From Bacteroidetes bacterium HGW-Bacteroidetes-4 (GTDB lineage Bacteria; Bacteroidota; Bacteroidia; Bacteroidales; SZUA-534), in the NCBI GenBank assembly GCA_002840905.1, contig PHDD01000013.1, forward strand, positions 73,075 to 137,074: 64,000 nucleotides of DNA. The letters run 5' to 3'. The number at the start of each line of letters is the position of its first letter. Position 1 is the stretch's first letter. The notes below the pieces were generated by a model. That model saw only the letters and a program-made list of their open reading frames with translations. It did not search any database and was not told the origin of the DNA. Of this stretch, positions 7,932 to 16,670 are shown in pieces. The position numbers and the translations under genes are program-made.

Positions 7932-8735
7932 ATGCTGAGAAACAAAACTATAATATTAGTTTTTAGTGTTTTAACCACCTTCTTTTTGTCTTCCTGTTCC
8001 GAGTATCAAAAAGTTTTAAAAAGTACCGACTACAACCTTAAGTACAAAAAAGCTGTTGAATATTACGAAGCTGAAGATTATTACCGGGCACAGTCGCTTT
8101 TTGATGAATTGGTAACCATTTATAAAGGTTCTGATAAAGCTGAATTGGTGCTGTTTTATTATGCCGATTGCCATTACAAACAGAAAGACTACATTTTGGG
8201 AGCTTATTATTTCGATAATTTTGCCAAAACTTTTCCGTACAGCAAAAAAACTGAGGAAGCTGCTTACACTGCTGCCTATTGTTATTACATGAATTCGCCA
8301 AGGTATAACCTCGATCAAACCGACACCTACAAAGCTATTGAGGCGATGCAACTGTTTATTAACAAATACCCAAACAGCAATTATGTTCCAGAGGCTAATG
8401 AAATAATTGAAAAACTCAGGGCAAAGCTGGAAATAAAATCATATGAAAACGCAAAACTGTATTACAAACTGGCCGATTACCAATCGGCTACCATTGCGTT
8501 AAAAAACAGCATAAAAGATTTCCCTGACAACAAATATCGTGAAGAAATACTTTACCTGATTGTAAAATCAAGTTTTATGCTTGCCGAAATGAGTATTCCT
8601 GATAAACAAGGAGAGCGTTATCAAAATACCATTTCAGAATATTACTCGTTTATTGATGAGTATCCGGAATCGGAATATTTAAAAGAAATTGAGAAAATGT
8701 ATACCAAGTCGGTTAATCAAATTAAAAATTTATAG
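7932..8735 (+). CDS. bamD: BamD, outer-membrane assembly lipoprotein
   Basis: Subunit of the BAM complex that inserts beta-barrel proteins into the outer membrane. A signal peptide ends in a lipobox (LSSC, Cys22), so the protein is a lipoprotein facing the periplasm. The rest is helical TPR repeats (YYEAEDYYRAQSLFDELV, YYFDNFAKTFPYS, AIEAMQLFINKYPNS, ADYQSATIALKNSIKDFP), the standard BamD fold of about five repeats. It is the first gene of the bamD-rpoZ-coaBC-DUF4835-recN run typical of Bacteroidota; rpoZ starts 2 bases after its stop, indicating tight co-expression. Confidence 0.93.
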   Translation: MLRNKTIILVFSVLTTFFLSSCSEYQKVLKSTDYNLKYKKAVEYYEAEDYYRAQSLFDELVTIYKGSDKAELVLFYYADCHYKQKDYILGAYYFDNFAKTFPYSKKTEEAAYTAAYCYYMNSPRYNLDQTDTYKAIEAMQLFINKYPNSNYVPEANEIIEKLRAKLEIKSYENAKLYYKLADYQSATIALKNSIKDFPDNKYREEILYLIVKSSFMLAEMSIPDKQGERYQNTISEYYSFIDEYPESEYLKEIEKMYTKSVNQIKNL

Positions 8736-8737
8736 CA

Positions 8738-9079
8738 ATGGATTACAAAAAAAGCAATGCTCCTACCTCTACCATTACAAGAGATTTAAGAGAGATTGAA
8801 AAAGAGACCGGGAATATTTACGAAAGCCTTGTAGCCATTTCAAAAAGAGCTAACCAAATTAGCGTTGAAGTGAAAGAAGAATTAAGCCGCAAGCTGGAGG
8901 AGTTTGCCTCATATACCGATAATCTGGAAGAAGTTTTCGAGAATCGCGAACAAATTGAGATTTCACGGTTTTACGAGCGTTTGCCAAAACCTTCTTCAAT
9001 TGCCATTGAAGAATTTATCGAGGGCAAAGTTTATCATCGACTGGCTGACGAAGAACCCAAGAGCCTGGCAAAGGAATAA
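8738..9079 (+). CDS. rpoZ: RNA polymerase omega subunit, Bacteroidota type
   Basis: Small RNA polymerase subunit that helps assemble beta-prime. The segment TGNIYESLVAISKRANQI is the recognisable omega core, followed by helices rich in charged residues and the EFIEGKVYHRLADEEP tail found in the Bacteroidota form. It begins 2 bases after bamD and ends 12 bases before coaBC. At 113 residues it is longer than the E. coli subunit (91), as is normal for this phylum. Confidence 0.88.
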   Translation: MDYKKSNAPTSTITRDLREIEKETGNIYESLVAISKRANQISVEVKEELSRKLEEFASYTDNLEEVFENREQIEISRFYERLPKPSSIAIEEFIEGKVYHRLADEEPKSLAKE

Positions 9080-9091
9080 ACCCTTTGAACC

Positions 9092-10288
9092 ATGCTTAAG
9101 GGCAAAAACATAATATTGGGTGTAACCGGGGGGATTGCTGCCTACAAAGCTGCCAATCTTACCCGTTTATTCGTTAAAAAGGGAGCACAGGTAAAAGTTA
9201 TAATGACACCACTTTCTAAAGAATTTATTACACCATTAACCCTGGCCACGCTTTCAAAAAATCCCATTTTAGTCGATTTTTACAATCCTGAAAATGGCGA
9301 CTGGAACAGCCATGTTGATTTGGGCCTTTGGGCCGACGCCATGGTTATTGCACCTGCTACGGCCAACTCCATGGGAAAAATGGCCCATGCCATTGCCGAT
9401 AATTTGCTCATCACCACCTATTTATCAGCCCGATGCCCGGTGTTTTTGGCACCTGCTATGGATTTAGATATGTTACAACATCCGGCCAACAAAAACAATA
9501 TTGATATATTAAAATCGTTCGGTAATCATATTATCGAACCCGAATCGGGCGAATTGGCCAGCGGATTAATTGGCAAAGGACGCATGGCAGAACCCGAAGA
9601 AATTCTTGCTTTTCTGGAAAATTACTTCAGCAAAAATCTCGACTTTAAAGGGAAAAAAATAGTGCTCACCGCAGGACCAACTTATGAGGTTATCGACCCG
9701 GTTCGTTTTATTGGAAATCACTCATCGGGTAAAATGGGCTATGCCCTGGCCAATGAATTGGCTGAACGCGGAGCCGAAGTGACTTTGATTTCAGGACCGG
9801 TAACTATTCAGGCTAATCATCCGGCTATAAAAATAATTCCGGTAACTTCAGCTGTACAAATGTACCAGGCAGCCGTTGAAAACTTTAAGAATGCCGATGC
9901 GGCTATTATGGTTGCGGCAGTGTCTGATTATATGCCCGCTGAAGTATCCAACAAAAAAATAAAAAAGAAGGATGCTGATTTAAATATTAAGTTAAAACCA
10001 ACTCCTGACATTGCTGCCGAACTCGGGAAAATTAAAAAACCACATCAGAAACTTATTGGTTTTGCGCTTGAAACCGATCAGGAGGAACTCAACGCGATTG
10101 AAAAGCTGAAAAGAAAAAACTTCGACTTTATTGTTCTGAATTCATTAAACGATGAAGCCTCGGGGTTCAAAACCGACACAAATAAAGTTACCATCCTTAC
10201 ATCAAAAGGCGAAAAAAAACCGTTTGATTTAAAACAAAAGAACGAAGTTGCACACGACATTTGCAACGAATTACTTTTATTGTTTTAA
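9092..10288 (+). CDS. coaBC: bifunctional phosphopantothenoylcysteine decarboxylase / phosphopantothenate-cysteine ligase
   Basis: Catalyses two successive steps of coenzyme A synthesis. The N-terminal CoaC flavoprotein half shows VTGGIAAYKA, H75 (SHVDL, catalytic base), PATANSM (88-94) and PAMDLDML (121-128). The C-terminal CoaB half begins near residue 187 with LTAGPTYEVIDPVRFIGNHSSGKMG. In CoaC the motif that reads ACG-x-x-G in E. coli, with an essential cysteine (Cys158), reads ASGLIG here, with Ser157 in that place. The PAMN motif is PAMD. Both may be normal for the phylum. Neighbours place it in the bamD-recN operon. Confidence 0.95.
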   Translation: MLKGKNIILGVTGGIAAYKAANLTRLFVKKGAQVKVIMTPLSKEFITPLTLATLSKNPILVDFYNPENGDWNSHVDLGLWADAMVIAPATANSMGKMAHAIADNLLITTYLSARCPVFLAPAMDLDMLQHPANKNNIDILKSFGNHIIEPESGELASGLIGKGRMAEPEEILAFLENYFSKNLDFKGKKIVLTAGPTYEVIDPVRFIGNHSSGKMGYALANELAERGAEVTLISGPVTIQANHPAIKIIPVTSAVQMYQAAVENFKNADAAIMVAAVSDYMPAEVSNKKIKKKDADLNIKLKPTPDIAAELGKIKKPHQKLIGFALETDQEELNAIEKLKRKNFDFIVLNSLNDEASGFKTDTNKVTILTSKGEKKPFDLKQKNEVAHDICNELLLLF

Positions 10289-10308
10289 TCACACTGAAAA
10301 ACAGCACG

Positions 10309-11226
10309 ATGCTTAGAAAAATTAAAGCCATACTATTTTTAACACTTACTATTAGTTTTGGTTTTGTTGCACCAGAATCAATTGCTCAGGAATTAAACGC
10401 TCGAATTCAGGTCAATTCGAGTCAGATTCAGGGAACCAACAAAACGGTTTATGAAGAACTTCAAAAAGGTTTGTTTGAATTTTTAAACAACCGGAACTGG
10501 ACCAATCACACCTACTCTGTTGAAGAACGCATTGAAGTGAACTTTATGCTGAATATTACCAAACAGTTGTCGGTCGATGAGTTTGAAGGAACACTTCAGG
10601 TAAACTCCAGCCGCCCGGTATATAATTCAGGTTACTCCACTCCGTTATTGGTTTTTCTCGATAAAAACATCAAATTTCGTTACGCTGAAGGACAGGCGCT
10701 GGAATTCAGCGAAACATCGCACAATGAACTTACATCGCTTTTTGCCTATTATGTTTACCTGGTAATCGGATTCGATTACGATTCATTTTCACCGTCAGGC
10801 GGAACTGAGTATTTTAGAATTGCCGAAAAAATAGTTAGCAATGCCCAATCGTCGACCAGTACGGGCTGGAAACAATACGAAAATCGAAAAAACAGGTATT
10901 GGTTGGTCGAAAACTTATTAAACCAGGTTTACAGTCCCGTTCGTGATTTCTACTATACCTATCACCGACAAGCACTCGATTTAATGCACAAAAGTCCGGC
11001 TGATAGCCGCACAAAGATTGTTGAAGGCCTGGTTGAATTGCAGAAAGTACATCGGGCCAAACCCAGTTCGTTTATTATGCAAATAGTTTTTGATGCCAAA
11101 CGCGACGAACTGATTAATCTGCTCAGCGAATCGCCCACTGCTGAAGCAACACGCGCCTTAAATTACCTCAAGGAACTCGATCCGGCCAATGCAAACCGAT
11201 ATCAAAAAATAGTTAACAAGGGCTAA
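10309..11226 (+). CDS. DUF4835 periplasmic protein (also named PorD in some databases)
   Basis: Exported protein of about 305 residues found between coaBC and recN across Bacteroidota. Some annotation sources call the family PorD and connect it with the type IX secretion system; the biochemical role is unknown. The start at 10309 gives a clean signal peptide (LRKIKAILFLTLTISFGFVAPESIAQ), whereas the frame extended to 10261 starts at TTG and overlaps the coaBC end. The mature part contains NARIQVNSSQIQGTNKTVYEELQKGLFEFLNNRNWT, the family signature, and no lipobox, so it is probably a soluble periplasmic protein. Confidence 0.88.
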   Translation: MLRKIKAILFLTLTISFGFVAPESIAQELNARIQVNSSQIQGTNKTVYEELQKGLFEFLNNRNWTNHTYSVEERIEVNFMLNITKQLSVDEFEGTLQVNSSRPVYNSGYSTPLLVFLDKNIKFRYAEGQALEFSETSHNELTSLFAYYVYLVIGFDYDSFSPSGGTEYFRIAEKIVSNAQSSTSTGWKQYENRKNRYWLVENLLNQVYSPVRDFYYTYHRQALDLMHKSPADSRTKIVEGLVELQKVHRAKPSSFIMQIVFDAKRDELINLLSESPTAEATRALNYLKELDPANANRYQKIVNKG

Positions 11227-11374
11227 TCAATTCAGGTATTTCCACAACCTACCATTTAAGCTTACGCGGAGCTTCGCGATAAATTGAAATCACAGACTCC
11301 CTGAATAAATTATGGCTGGAACGCCTTATGAAAGAATTTATTTTAAATTTGTAGGCTGAAACTGAAATGCAACT

Positions 11375-13030
11375 ATGCTAAAATCATTAAAAGTAAAAAA
11401 CTATGCGCTCATTCAGGACTTGCGCATCGATTTTGAGAATGATTTTTCGACTTTAACCGGAGAAACCGGAGCCGGAAAGTCCATCCTGCTGGGTGCACTT
11501 TCACTGGTTTTGGGTGCCCGGGCCGATTCGGTTGCCCTGGGTAATTCAGAAGAAAAATGCGTTGTGGAAGCTGAGTTTTGGATTAAAAACTACGAACTGA
11601 ATTCTTTTTTCCGTACGCACGATATCGACTACGAACCGGAAACCATCATCCGTCGCGAGATACTCAGCAACGGAAAATCGAGGGCTTTTATCAACGACTC
11701 GCCGGTAAACCTGCAATTACTAAAAGATTTATCGGTTCAACTTATCGACATTCACTCACAACACGAAAACCTGGAACTCAACAACAACCTGTTTCAGTTA
11801 AAAGTGTTGGATGCCATTGCGCAAAATAAACAACAACTCGAATTATACGCTGAGTGCTTTGTCAACTATAAAAAACAAAATCAGGCGCTTTTTTACCTAA
11901 AAGATGAAGCTCAAAAAGCTGAAGCCGATTACGATTACAACCTTTTTCAATTTAATCAGCTCAACGATTTAAATCTGGAACAACTTAACCAGGAAGAACT
12001 GGAGAACGAACTGGAAGTGTTGAGCAATACCGAAGAAATTCAGCAAAACTTGGGACTTTCATTTAGCCTTCTTTCGGAAGGGGAACAAAACATACTCGAT
12101 TTATTGAAACAAAGCAAACAGGCTTTCGACCGAATCAAATCGTATTTTAAAGAAGCGGCCAAATACGCTGAACGAATTGAAAGTGCCTACATCGATTTAA
12201 AAGACATTGCTCACGAAACAGAGCTTCATGCCGGAACACTGGAATACAATCCCGAAAGAGCTGCATGGGTTAAACTTCAGCTCGACCAATTGTATGCACA
12301 AATGCAGAAACATCAGGTGAATTCCTATGAAGAACTGCTGGAACTTAAAGCAAATTTTGAATTAAAAATTCAGCAAAAAGAAAGTTATTCTATCGAAATT
12401 GAAGCATTGGAAAAAAAACTGTCCGAAACAGAAAAAAAACTTGACCAATTTTCCACCGAACTTTCACATCGTCGGTGGGAAGCAATTAATGGATTTACCT
12501 CATATATTGAACAGCAGCTACACGAACTGGGTATGCCCCACGCTCGTTTTATTGTTGCTATAAATCCGCTGGAACAATTCACTGAAACCGGGAAAGACAG
12601 GGTAAGTTTTATGTTCTCGGCCAACAAAAACCAGGCAGAACAAAATATTTCAAAAATTGCTTCAGGAGGCGAAATTAGCCGACTTATGCTGAGTATTAAG
12701 GCTTTGTTATCGAAATCGACTTCGCTCCCAACCATAATTTTTGACGAAATTGATACCGGGGTGTCGGGCGAAATTGCCGATAAAATGGCTGATATGATGA
12801 AGCAAATGGCCCAAAACATGCAAGTAATCAGCATTACGCACTTGCCACAAATTGCAGCCCGGGGCAAGCATCACTTTAAAGTATACAAAACAGAAAATGC
12901 CCATTCGGTAAGCACACAAATTCAAAAACTAAACACCGACGACCGCATTGTTGAGATAGCCAAAATGCTGAGTGGCAAGGAACTTACCAAAGAAGCTATT
13001 GAAAACGCAAAAACACTCATGCTATCGTAA
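11375..13030 (+). CDS. recN: RecN, SMC-like DNA double-strand break repair ATPase
   Basis: Structural-maintenance-of-chromosomes relative that acts on DNA ends in recombination repair. Walker A is GETGAGKS (29-36). About 150-370 is coiled coil (long runs of E, K, Q and L). The signature ASGGEISRLMLSIKALL and Walker B TIIFDEIDTGVSGEIA lie in the C-terminal head. At 551 residues it has normal length. A TAAATTTG element at 11344-11351 suggests its own promoter in the 148-bp gap after DUF4835. Confidence 0.95.
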   Translation: MLKSLKVKNYALIQDLRIDFENDFSTLTGETGAGKSILLGALSLVLGARADSVALGNSEEKCVVEAEFWIKNYELNSFFRTHDIDYEPETIIRREILSNGKSRAFINDSPVNLQLLKDLSVQLIDIHSQHENLELNNNLFQLKVLDAIAQNKQQLELYAECFVNYKKQNQALFYLKDEAQKAEADYDYNLFQFNQLNDLNLEQLNQEELENELEVLSNTEEIQQNLGLSFSLLSEGEQNILDLLKQSKQAFDRIKSYFKEAAKYAERIESAYIDLKDIAHETELHAGTLEYNPERAAWVKLQLDQLYAQMQKHQVNSYEELLELKANFELKIQQKESYSIEIEALEKKLSETEKKLDQFSTELSHRRWEAINGFTSYIEQQLHELGMPHARFIVAINPLEQFTETGKDRVSFMFSANKNQAEQNISKIASGGEISRLMLSIKALLSKSTSLPTIIFDEIDTGVSGEIADKMADMMKQMAQNMQVISITHLPQIAARGKHHFKVYKTENAHSVSTQIQKLNTDDRIVEIAKMLSGKELTKEAIENAKTLMLS

Positions 13031-13106
13031 AAGCATATTTTTTAATTGAACATAAACGGCTTTAGGCTGTTATTCGAAAGTATCTAATTTTAAAAATGAA
13101 AATTAT

Positions 13107-13961
13107 ATGGCCTATAATTTATTAAAAGGTAAAAAAGGGATCATCTTTGGTGCGCTTAACGACAAATCCATTGCCTGGAAAGTAGCGTTAAAAGCTCACG
13201 AAGAAGGTGCACAATTTGTATTGACCAATACACCAGTGGCTTTACGCATGGGCGAACTCAACGAACTGGGCAAAGCATGTAATGCACCCATTATTCCGGC
13301 CGACGCCACCAGTTTCGAAGATATTGAACGTTTGTTTAAAGATTCGATGGAAGCTTTAGGTGGAAAAGTAGATTTTATTCTTCACTCCATTGGTATGTCA
13401 CCCAATGTACGCAAAGGTTTATCGTACGACGATATTAACTACAGTTATTTCCAGAAAACGCTGGATATTAGCGCTGTTTCGCTGCACAAAATTCTTCAGG
13501 TTGCCCGCAAAATGGATGCAATTAATACCTGGGGTTCGGTAGTAGCATTATCGTATGTGGCTGCGCAGCGCACATTATATGGTTATAACGATATGGCCGA
13601 TGCAAAAGCATTGCTGGAATCAATTGCCCGCAGTTTTGGATACATTTACGGACGCGATAAAAAAGTAAGGGTCAACACCATTTCGCAATCACCAACTTTA
13701 ACTACTGCTGGTAGTGGAATCAGAGGCTTTGATAATATTGTTGACTTCTCTGATCGCACATCGCCTCTTGGAAACGCCAACGCTGATGAGTGTGCTGATT
13801 ACTGCATAACCCTGTTCTCCGATCTTACCCGCAAGGTAACCATGCAGAACCTGTTCCACGATGGTGGATTTTCAAGTATGGGAATGAGTTACCGGGCTAT
13901 GTCGCAATACAACAAAAGTTTTGATTGCGATAAAGACGATGAAATTCCAAAAGAATGGTAA
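13107..13961 (+). CDS. fabI: enoyl-[acyl-carrier-protein] reductase FabI
   Basis: NADH- or NADPH-dependent reductase for the last step of each fatty-acid elongation cycle. Short-chain dehydrogenase fold of the FabI branch: N-terminal GIIFGALNDKSIAWKVA replaces the usual Gly-rich loop, and the catalytic pair is Y160 and K167 (Y-x6-K, GYNDMADAK). The C-terminal segment NLFHDGGFSSMGMS fits FabI. Single gene with a strong terminator just downstream. Confidence 0.93.
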   Translation: MAYNLLKGKKGIIFGALNDKSIAWKVALKAHEEGAQFVLTNTPVALRMGELNELGKACNAPIIPADATSFEDIERLFKDSMEALGGKVDFILHSIGMSPNVRKGLSYDDINYSYFQKTLDISAVSLHKILQVARKMDAINTWGSVVALSYVAAQRTLYGYNDMADAKALLESIARSFGYIYGRDKKVRVNTISQSPTLTTAGSGIRGFDNIVDFSDRTSPLGNANADECADYCITLFSDLTRKVTMQNLFHDGGFSSMGMSYRAMSQYNKSFDCDKDDEIPKEW

Positions 13962-13976
13962 AAACTTAATTGATAT

Positions 13977-14013
13977 AAAAAAAGGCTGCTTCTTTAAAAT
14001 GCAGCCTTTTTTA
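13977..14013. terminator. bidirectional intrinsic terminator
   Basis: AAAGGCTGC (13981-13989) pairs with GCAGCCTTT (14001-14009), flanked by A- and T-runs. It lies between the convergent fabI and DUF4251 genes. Confidence 0.85.
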
Positions 14014-14029
14014 TGAATTTATACTTGAA

Positions 14030-14581
14030 TTAGTAGCCCTTTCCCTTTAAAACTCCTGCTTCATCTATTGACACCAGCTTTCCACTAAAGTCCATTCGTT
14101 TTCCATTTGGTGAATAAACCTCAGCATCGGCTTTTCCATTAGGTCTAACGTCAATTACTACCCAGTAATTTCCTTTCAAGCTGTTTATATTAAAACGAAT
14201 AAATGTTGAATTTGACTTACCTTTTACATATTGCTCATAATCGAAAACCTTTCCTTCAACAGTTACTCCCACCTCTCCGCCTGCGGCAATAGTTCGGAAG
14301 GATGAAAACTGCACGACAGATAAAACAGAATCGACCCAAATAAAATTCCTGGTATCATCAACTGAAAGGTAAGAGCCATACGGATTTTTTAAATAATTGG
14401 CCTTTAGCACATATTGCTTACCCTCAATCAGCTTAGTTACTTTCTTTCGGGTTTCTTCTTTTTCAATTTTCCGCAGTTCTTTTCGCTCTTTACGCGATAA
14501 TTTATCTTTCTTTTCTTCAGTTTGTGCCGATGAAAACAAGCTAACAACCAACAATGCGGCAATGAGCAGGTGAGTTTTCAT
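14030..14581 (-). CDS. DUF4251 family exported protein
   Basis: Periplasmic or envelope protein of unknown function. The ATG at 14581 gives MKTHLLIAALLVVSLFSSAQ, a signal peptide ending after AQ; the TTG two codons upstream is unlikely. A strongly basic and acidic linker (KKDKLSRKERKELRKIEKEE) precedes a beta-rich domain of about 120 residues with GGEVGVTVEGKVFDYE and NINSLKGNYWVVIDVRPNGKADAEVYS, the DUF4251 pattern. Last minus-strand gene after the FKBP/TPR group, 103 bp beyond it, so possibly separate. Confidence 0.75.
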   Translation of the reverse strand: MKTHLLIAALLVVSLFSSAQTEEKKDKLSRKERKELRKIEKEETRKKVTKLIEGKQYVLKANYLKNPYGSYLSVDDTRNFIWVDSVLSVVQFSSFRTIAAGGEVGVTVEGKVFDYEQYVKGKSNSTFIRFNINSLKGNYWVVIDVRPNGKADAEVYSPNGKRMDFSGKLVSIDEAGVLKGKGY

Positions 14582-14684
14582 ATCCAAAGGGTTTAGCGTG
14601 AAACGAATGATTGATAATGGATTAAACCAAACAACTATTATGCCAAATCATTTAAAAAAAAATAAAGCCGGCATTCAAGCTTGT

Positions 14685-16652
14685 TTAATTTGAATTATCT
14701 GAATCCTTTAATTGGTTGGCTATAGCCATATTTTCGTTGGCTTCGCCGGTTCTTCCCAATTGATAACAGGCAGTAGCCAGATTCAGAAATGCCTGCGCAT
14801 CGTTAGGTGCCAAAACCGTTGCCTGTTTAAAGGCCCGATAAGCTTCCGCTGATTTACCCGACAAACCATATGCAGTTCCCAAATCTTTAAAGGCTTCTGC
14901 TTTTGTATTATCCAACTGTATGGCTCTTTTTAAATAAGAGATACTAGCAGGAAAATTGCCAAAGTAACGGCCATACAAAACACCTAATCGATAATTAAGG
15001 ATATACCGGTTCGAATCGATTTTAAAAGCTTGTTGGTAGCGCTCAAGTTGCAATTGATGGCTTGTACTTTGTTGCAAAACAATATCGAGATTTTGCCAGG
15101 CATTTTTATTGGCTGGTTGAATGTTTAAAACATTCAAATAACACAGCGAAGACTCTTCGATTGCCTTTTTACTGTCGAATAAAACATTTCCCAACAACAA
15201 CCAGGCATCAGCGTAATTGGGATGGATTTTTATTGCTCTCCTTAAATAAGACTCCGATTTTTCGTACAAATCAATTTGTTGTTTTCCTTTGGGAAGCGTT
15301 TTGCCTTTCTCCCATAACTTACCTCCGGCTGAACAGTTACTTTTAGCACTTTGATCAGACGTTATAACATCGGTTGTAAATAAAACGAAATCGTTTTCCC
15401 AGGCTATATTCCGATGAATGGTTTTAAGTGCATAAAAACCAATAAAGTATAATCCGGATGCCACCAGAAACAGTTTACTATATGTTTTTGATTTTATCTG
15501 GCTATACCCATAAATTAAAACCCAGGCCAGAAATAAACTCCAAAAGAGCGATGGCATATATAAAAAGCGTTCGTTCATAAAAGTACCAACGGGAAAAAGC
15601 AGGTTCGAAACCGGTGCAAAGGTTCCGGCAAATCCAATCAGAGTAAAAAATAGCAGCCGGTTTTTACGGAATGATTTTATTCCCAACACCAGAACTCCCA
15701 GCACCAATATAAGGGACAACCATACCTTCCAGCTTCCGAAATTCATTAAAGAAATATGGTAAGGATAATAATCGTAGGTTAAGGGATGGGGAAATATTAA
15801 AAGCTTGAAATATACCAGCCAGGTATAAAATACAGTGGCAAAACGTTCCATTGTTGTGGCTTCGGCAAAGGGATTATTCATGAGTTCTGTACTCACACCA
15901 CTGTGAAATCCACCTAAAACACGATGCCGAATGATTAAAAAAATAAGAGAAGGCACAAGTAAAAAAAGGAATTGTAAAACTGCCTTTTTATAGCCGGCAT
16001 TCAGAAAAAGGAATCCTGCCAAAGGTATCAATACCAGAAACGCGAGTGCATTTTCTTTTGAAAGCAGTGCCAGAAAAAGACAGATTCCTCCAAATAACCA
16101 GTTGAAACCGAAGTGCTTTTTGCTTTTCTTAATTGTAAACCAGGTGGCTAAAAGAGCAAATAAAGTGCTTAAAATTTCATCGCGCCCTTTAATATTAGCC
16201 ACCACTTCGGTATGTAGCGGATGAAGCATAAAAAGCAGCATGGCTAAAAAGGCCAATAATGTTGCGCTGTAACTATTTTCAAAATGCAGCAACTGATTCA
16301 GCGTGAAAAAAACCAACACTAAAGTAAGTGCATACAAAAGAATATTAATAAAATGACTAAGAAATGGATTCGCACCAAAAAAATGATACTCCAATGCAAA
16401 AGTAACAACCGATAAAGGTCGATAGCGGCCTCCTGCCACCAGATTTTTTTGCTGCCCAAAAAATCCGGTAAACGAATCGGTGGTGAGTATTTCCCTGATA
16501 CCGGAGATTCCCTTTTTGGTATATTCGTTCTGGGTAATTACAATAGCATCGTCGAGGGCGTATTGGTGAAACAAGGTGTTGCCATACAAAATAAAGCTTC
16601 CTGCAAAAGCAATCAGCCAAATAAACCCGGTATTTTCCAATTGTTTCAGCAT
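14685..16652 (-). CDS. multi-pass GT-C-like membrane protein with C-terminal TPR repeats (TMTC-like)
   Basis: Inner-membrane protein of 655 residues. The first 400 residues hold about ten hydrophobic segments and an early DD motif after the first helix (YALDDAIVITQN), a hallmark of GT-C glycosyltransferases that use lipid-linked sugars. MLHPLHTEVVANIKGRDEILSTLFALLATW is the conserved segment of the TMTC-like group. The last 220 residues are TPR repeats (NYADAWLLLGNVLFDSKKAIEES, KAEAFKDLGTAYGLSGKSAEAYRAF, NDAQAFLNLATACYQLGRTGEA). The eukaryotic relatives are protein O-mannosyltransferases. It starts 18 bp after the triple-FKBP gene, so it is likely co-expressed with exported folding factors. 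Protein glycosylation is an inference. Confidence 0.75.
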   Translation of the reverse strand: MLKQLENTGFIWLIAFAGSFILYGNTLFHQYALDDAIVITQNEYTKKGISGIREILTTDSFTGFFGQQKNLVAGGRYRPLSVVTFALEYHFFGANPFLSHFINILLYALTLVLVFFTLNQLLHFENSYSATLLAFLAMLLFMLHPLHTEVVANIKGRDEILSTLFALLATWFTIKKSKKHFGFNWLFGGICLFLALLSKENALAFLVLIPLAGFLFLNAGYKKAVLQFLFLLVPSLIFLIIRHRVLGGFHSGVSTELMNNPFAEATTMERFATVFYTWLVYFKLLIFPHPLTYDYYPYHISLMNFGSWKVWLSLILVLGVLVLGIKSFRKNRLLFFTLIGFAGTFAPVSNLLFPVGTFMNERFLYMPSLFWSLFLAWVLIYGYSQIKSKTYSKLFLVASGLYFIGFYALKTIHRNIAWENDFVLFTTDVITSDQSAKSNCSAGGKLWEKGKTLPKGKQQIDLYEKSESYLRRAIKIHPNYADAWLLLGNVLFDSKKAIEESSLCYLNVLNIQPANKNAWQNLDIVLQQSTSHQLQLERYQQAFKIDSNRYILNYRLGVLYGRYFGNFPASISYLKRAIQLDNTKAEAFKDLGTAYGLSGKSAEAYRAFKQATVLAPNDAQAFLNLATACYQLGRTGEANENMAIANQLKDSDNSN

Positions 16653-16670
16653 CGGCTAACAGGAAAGTTT

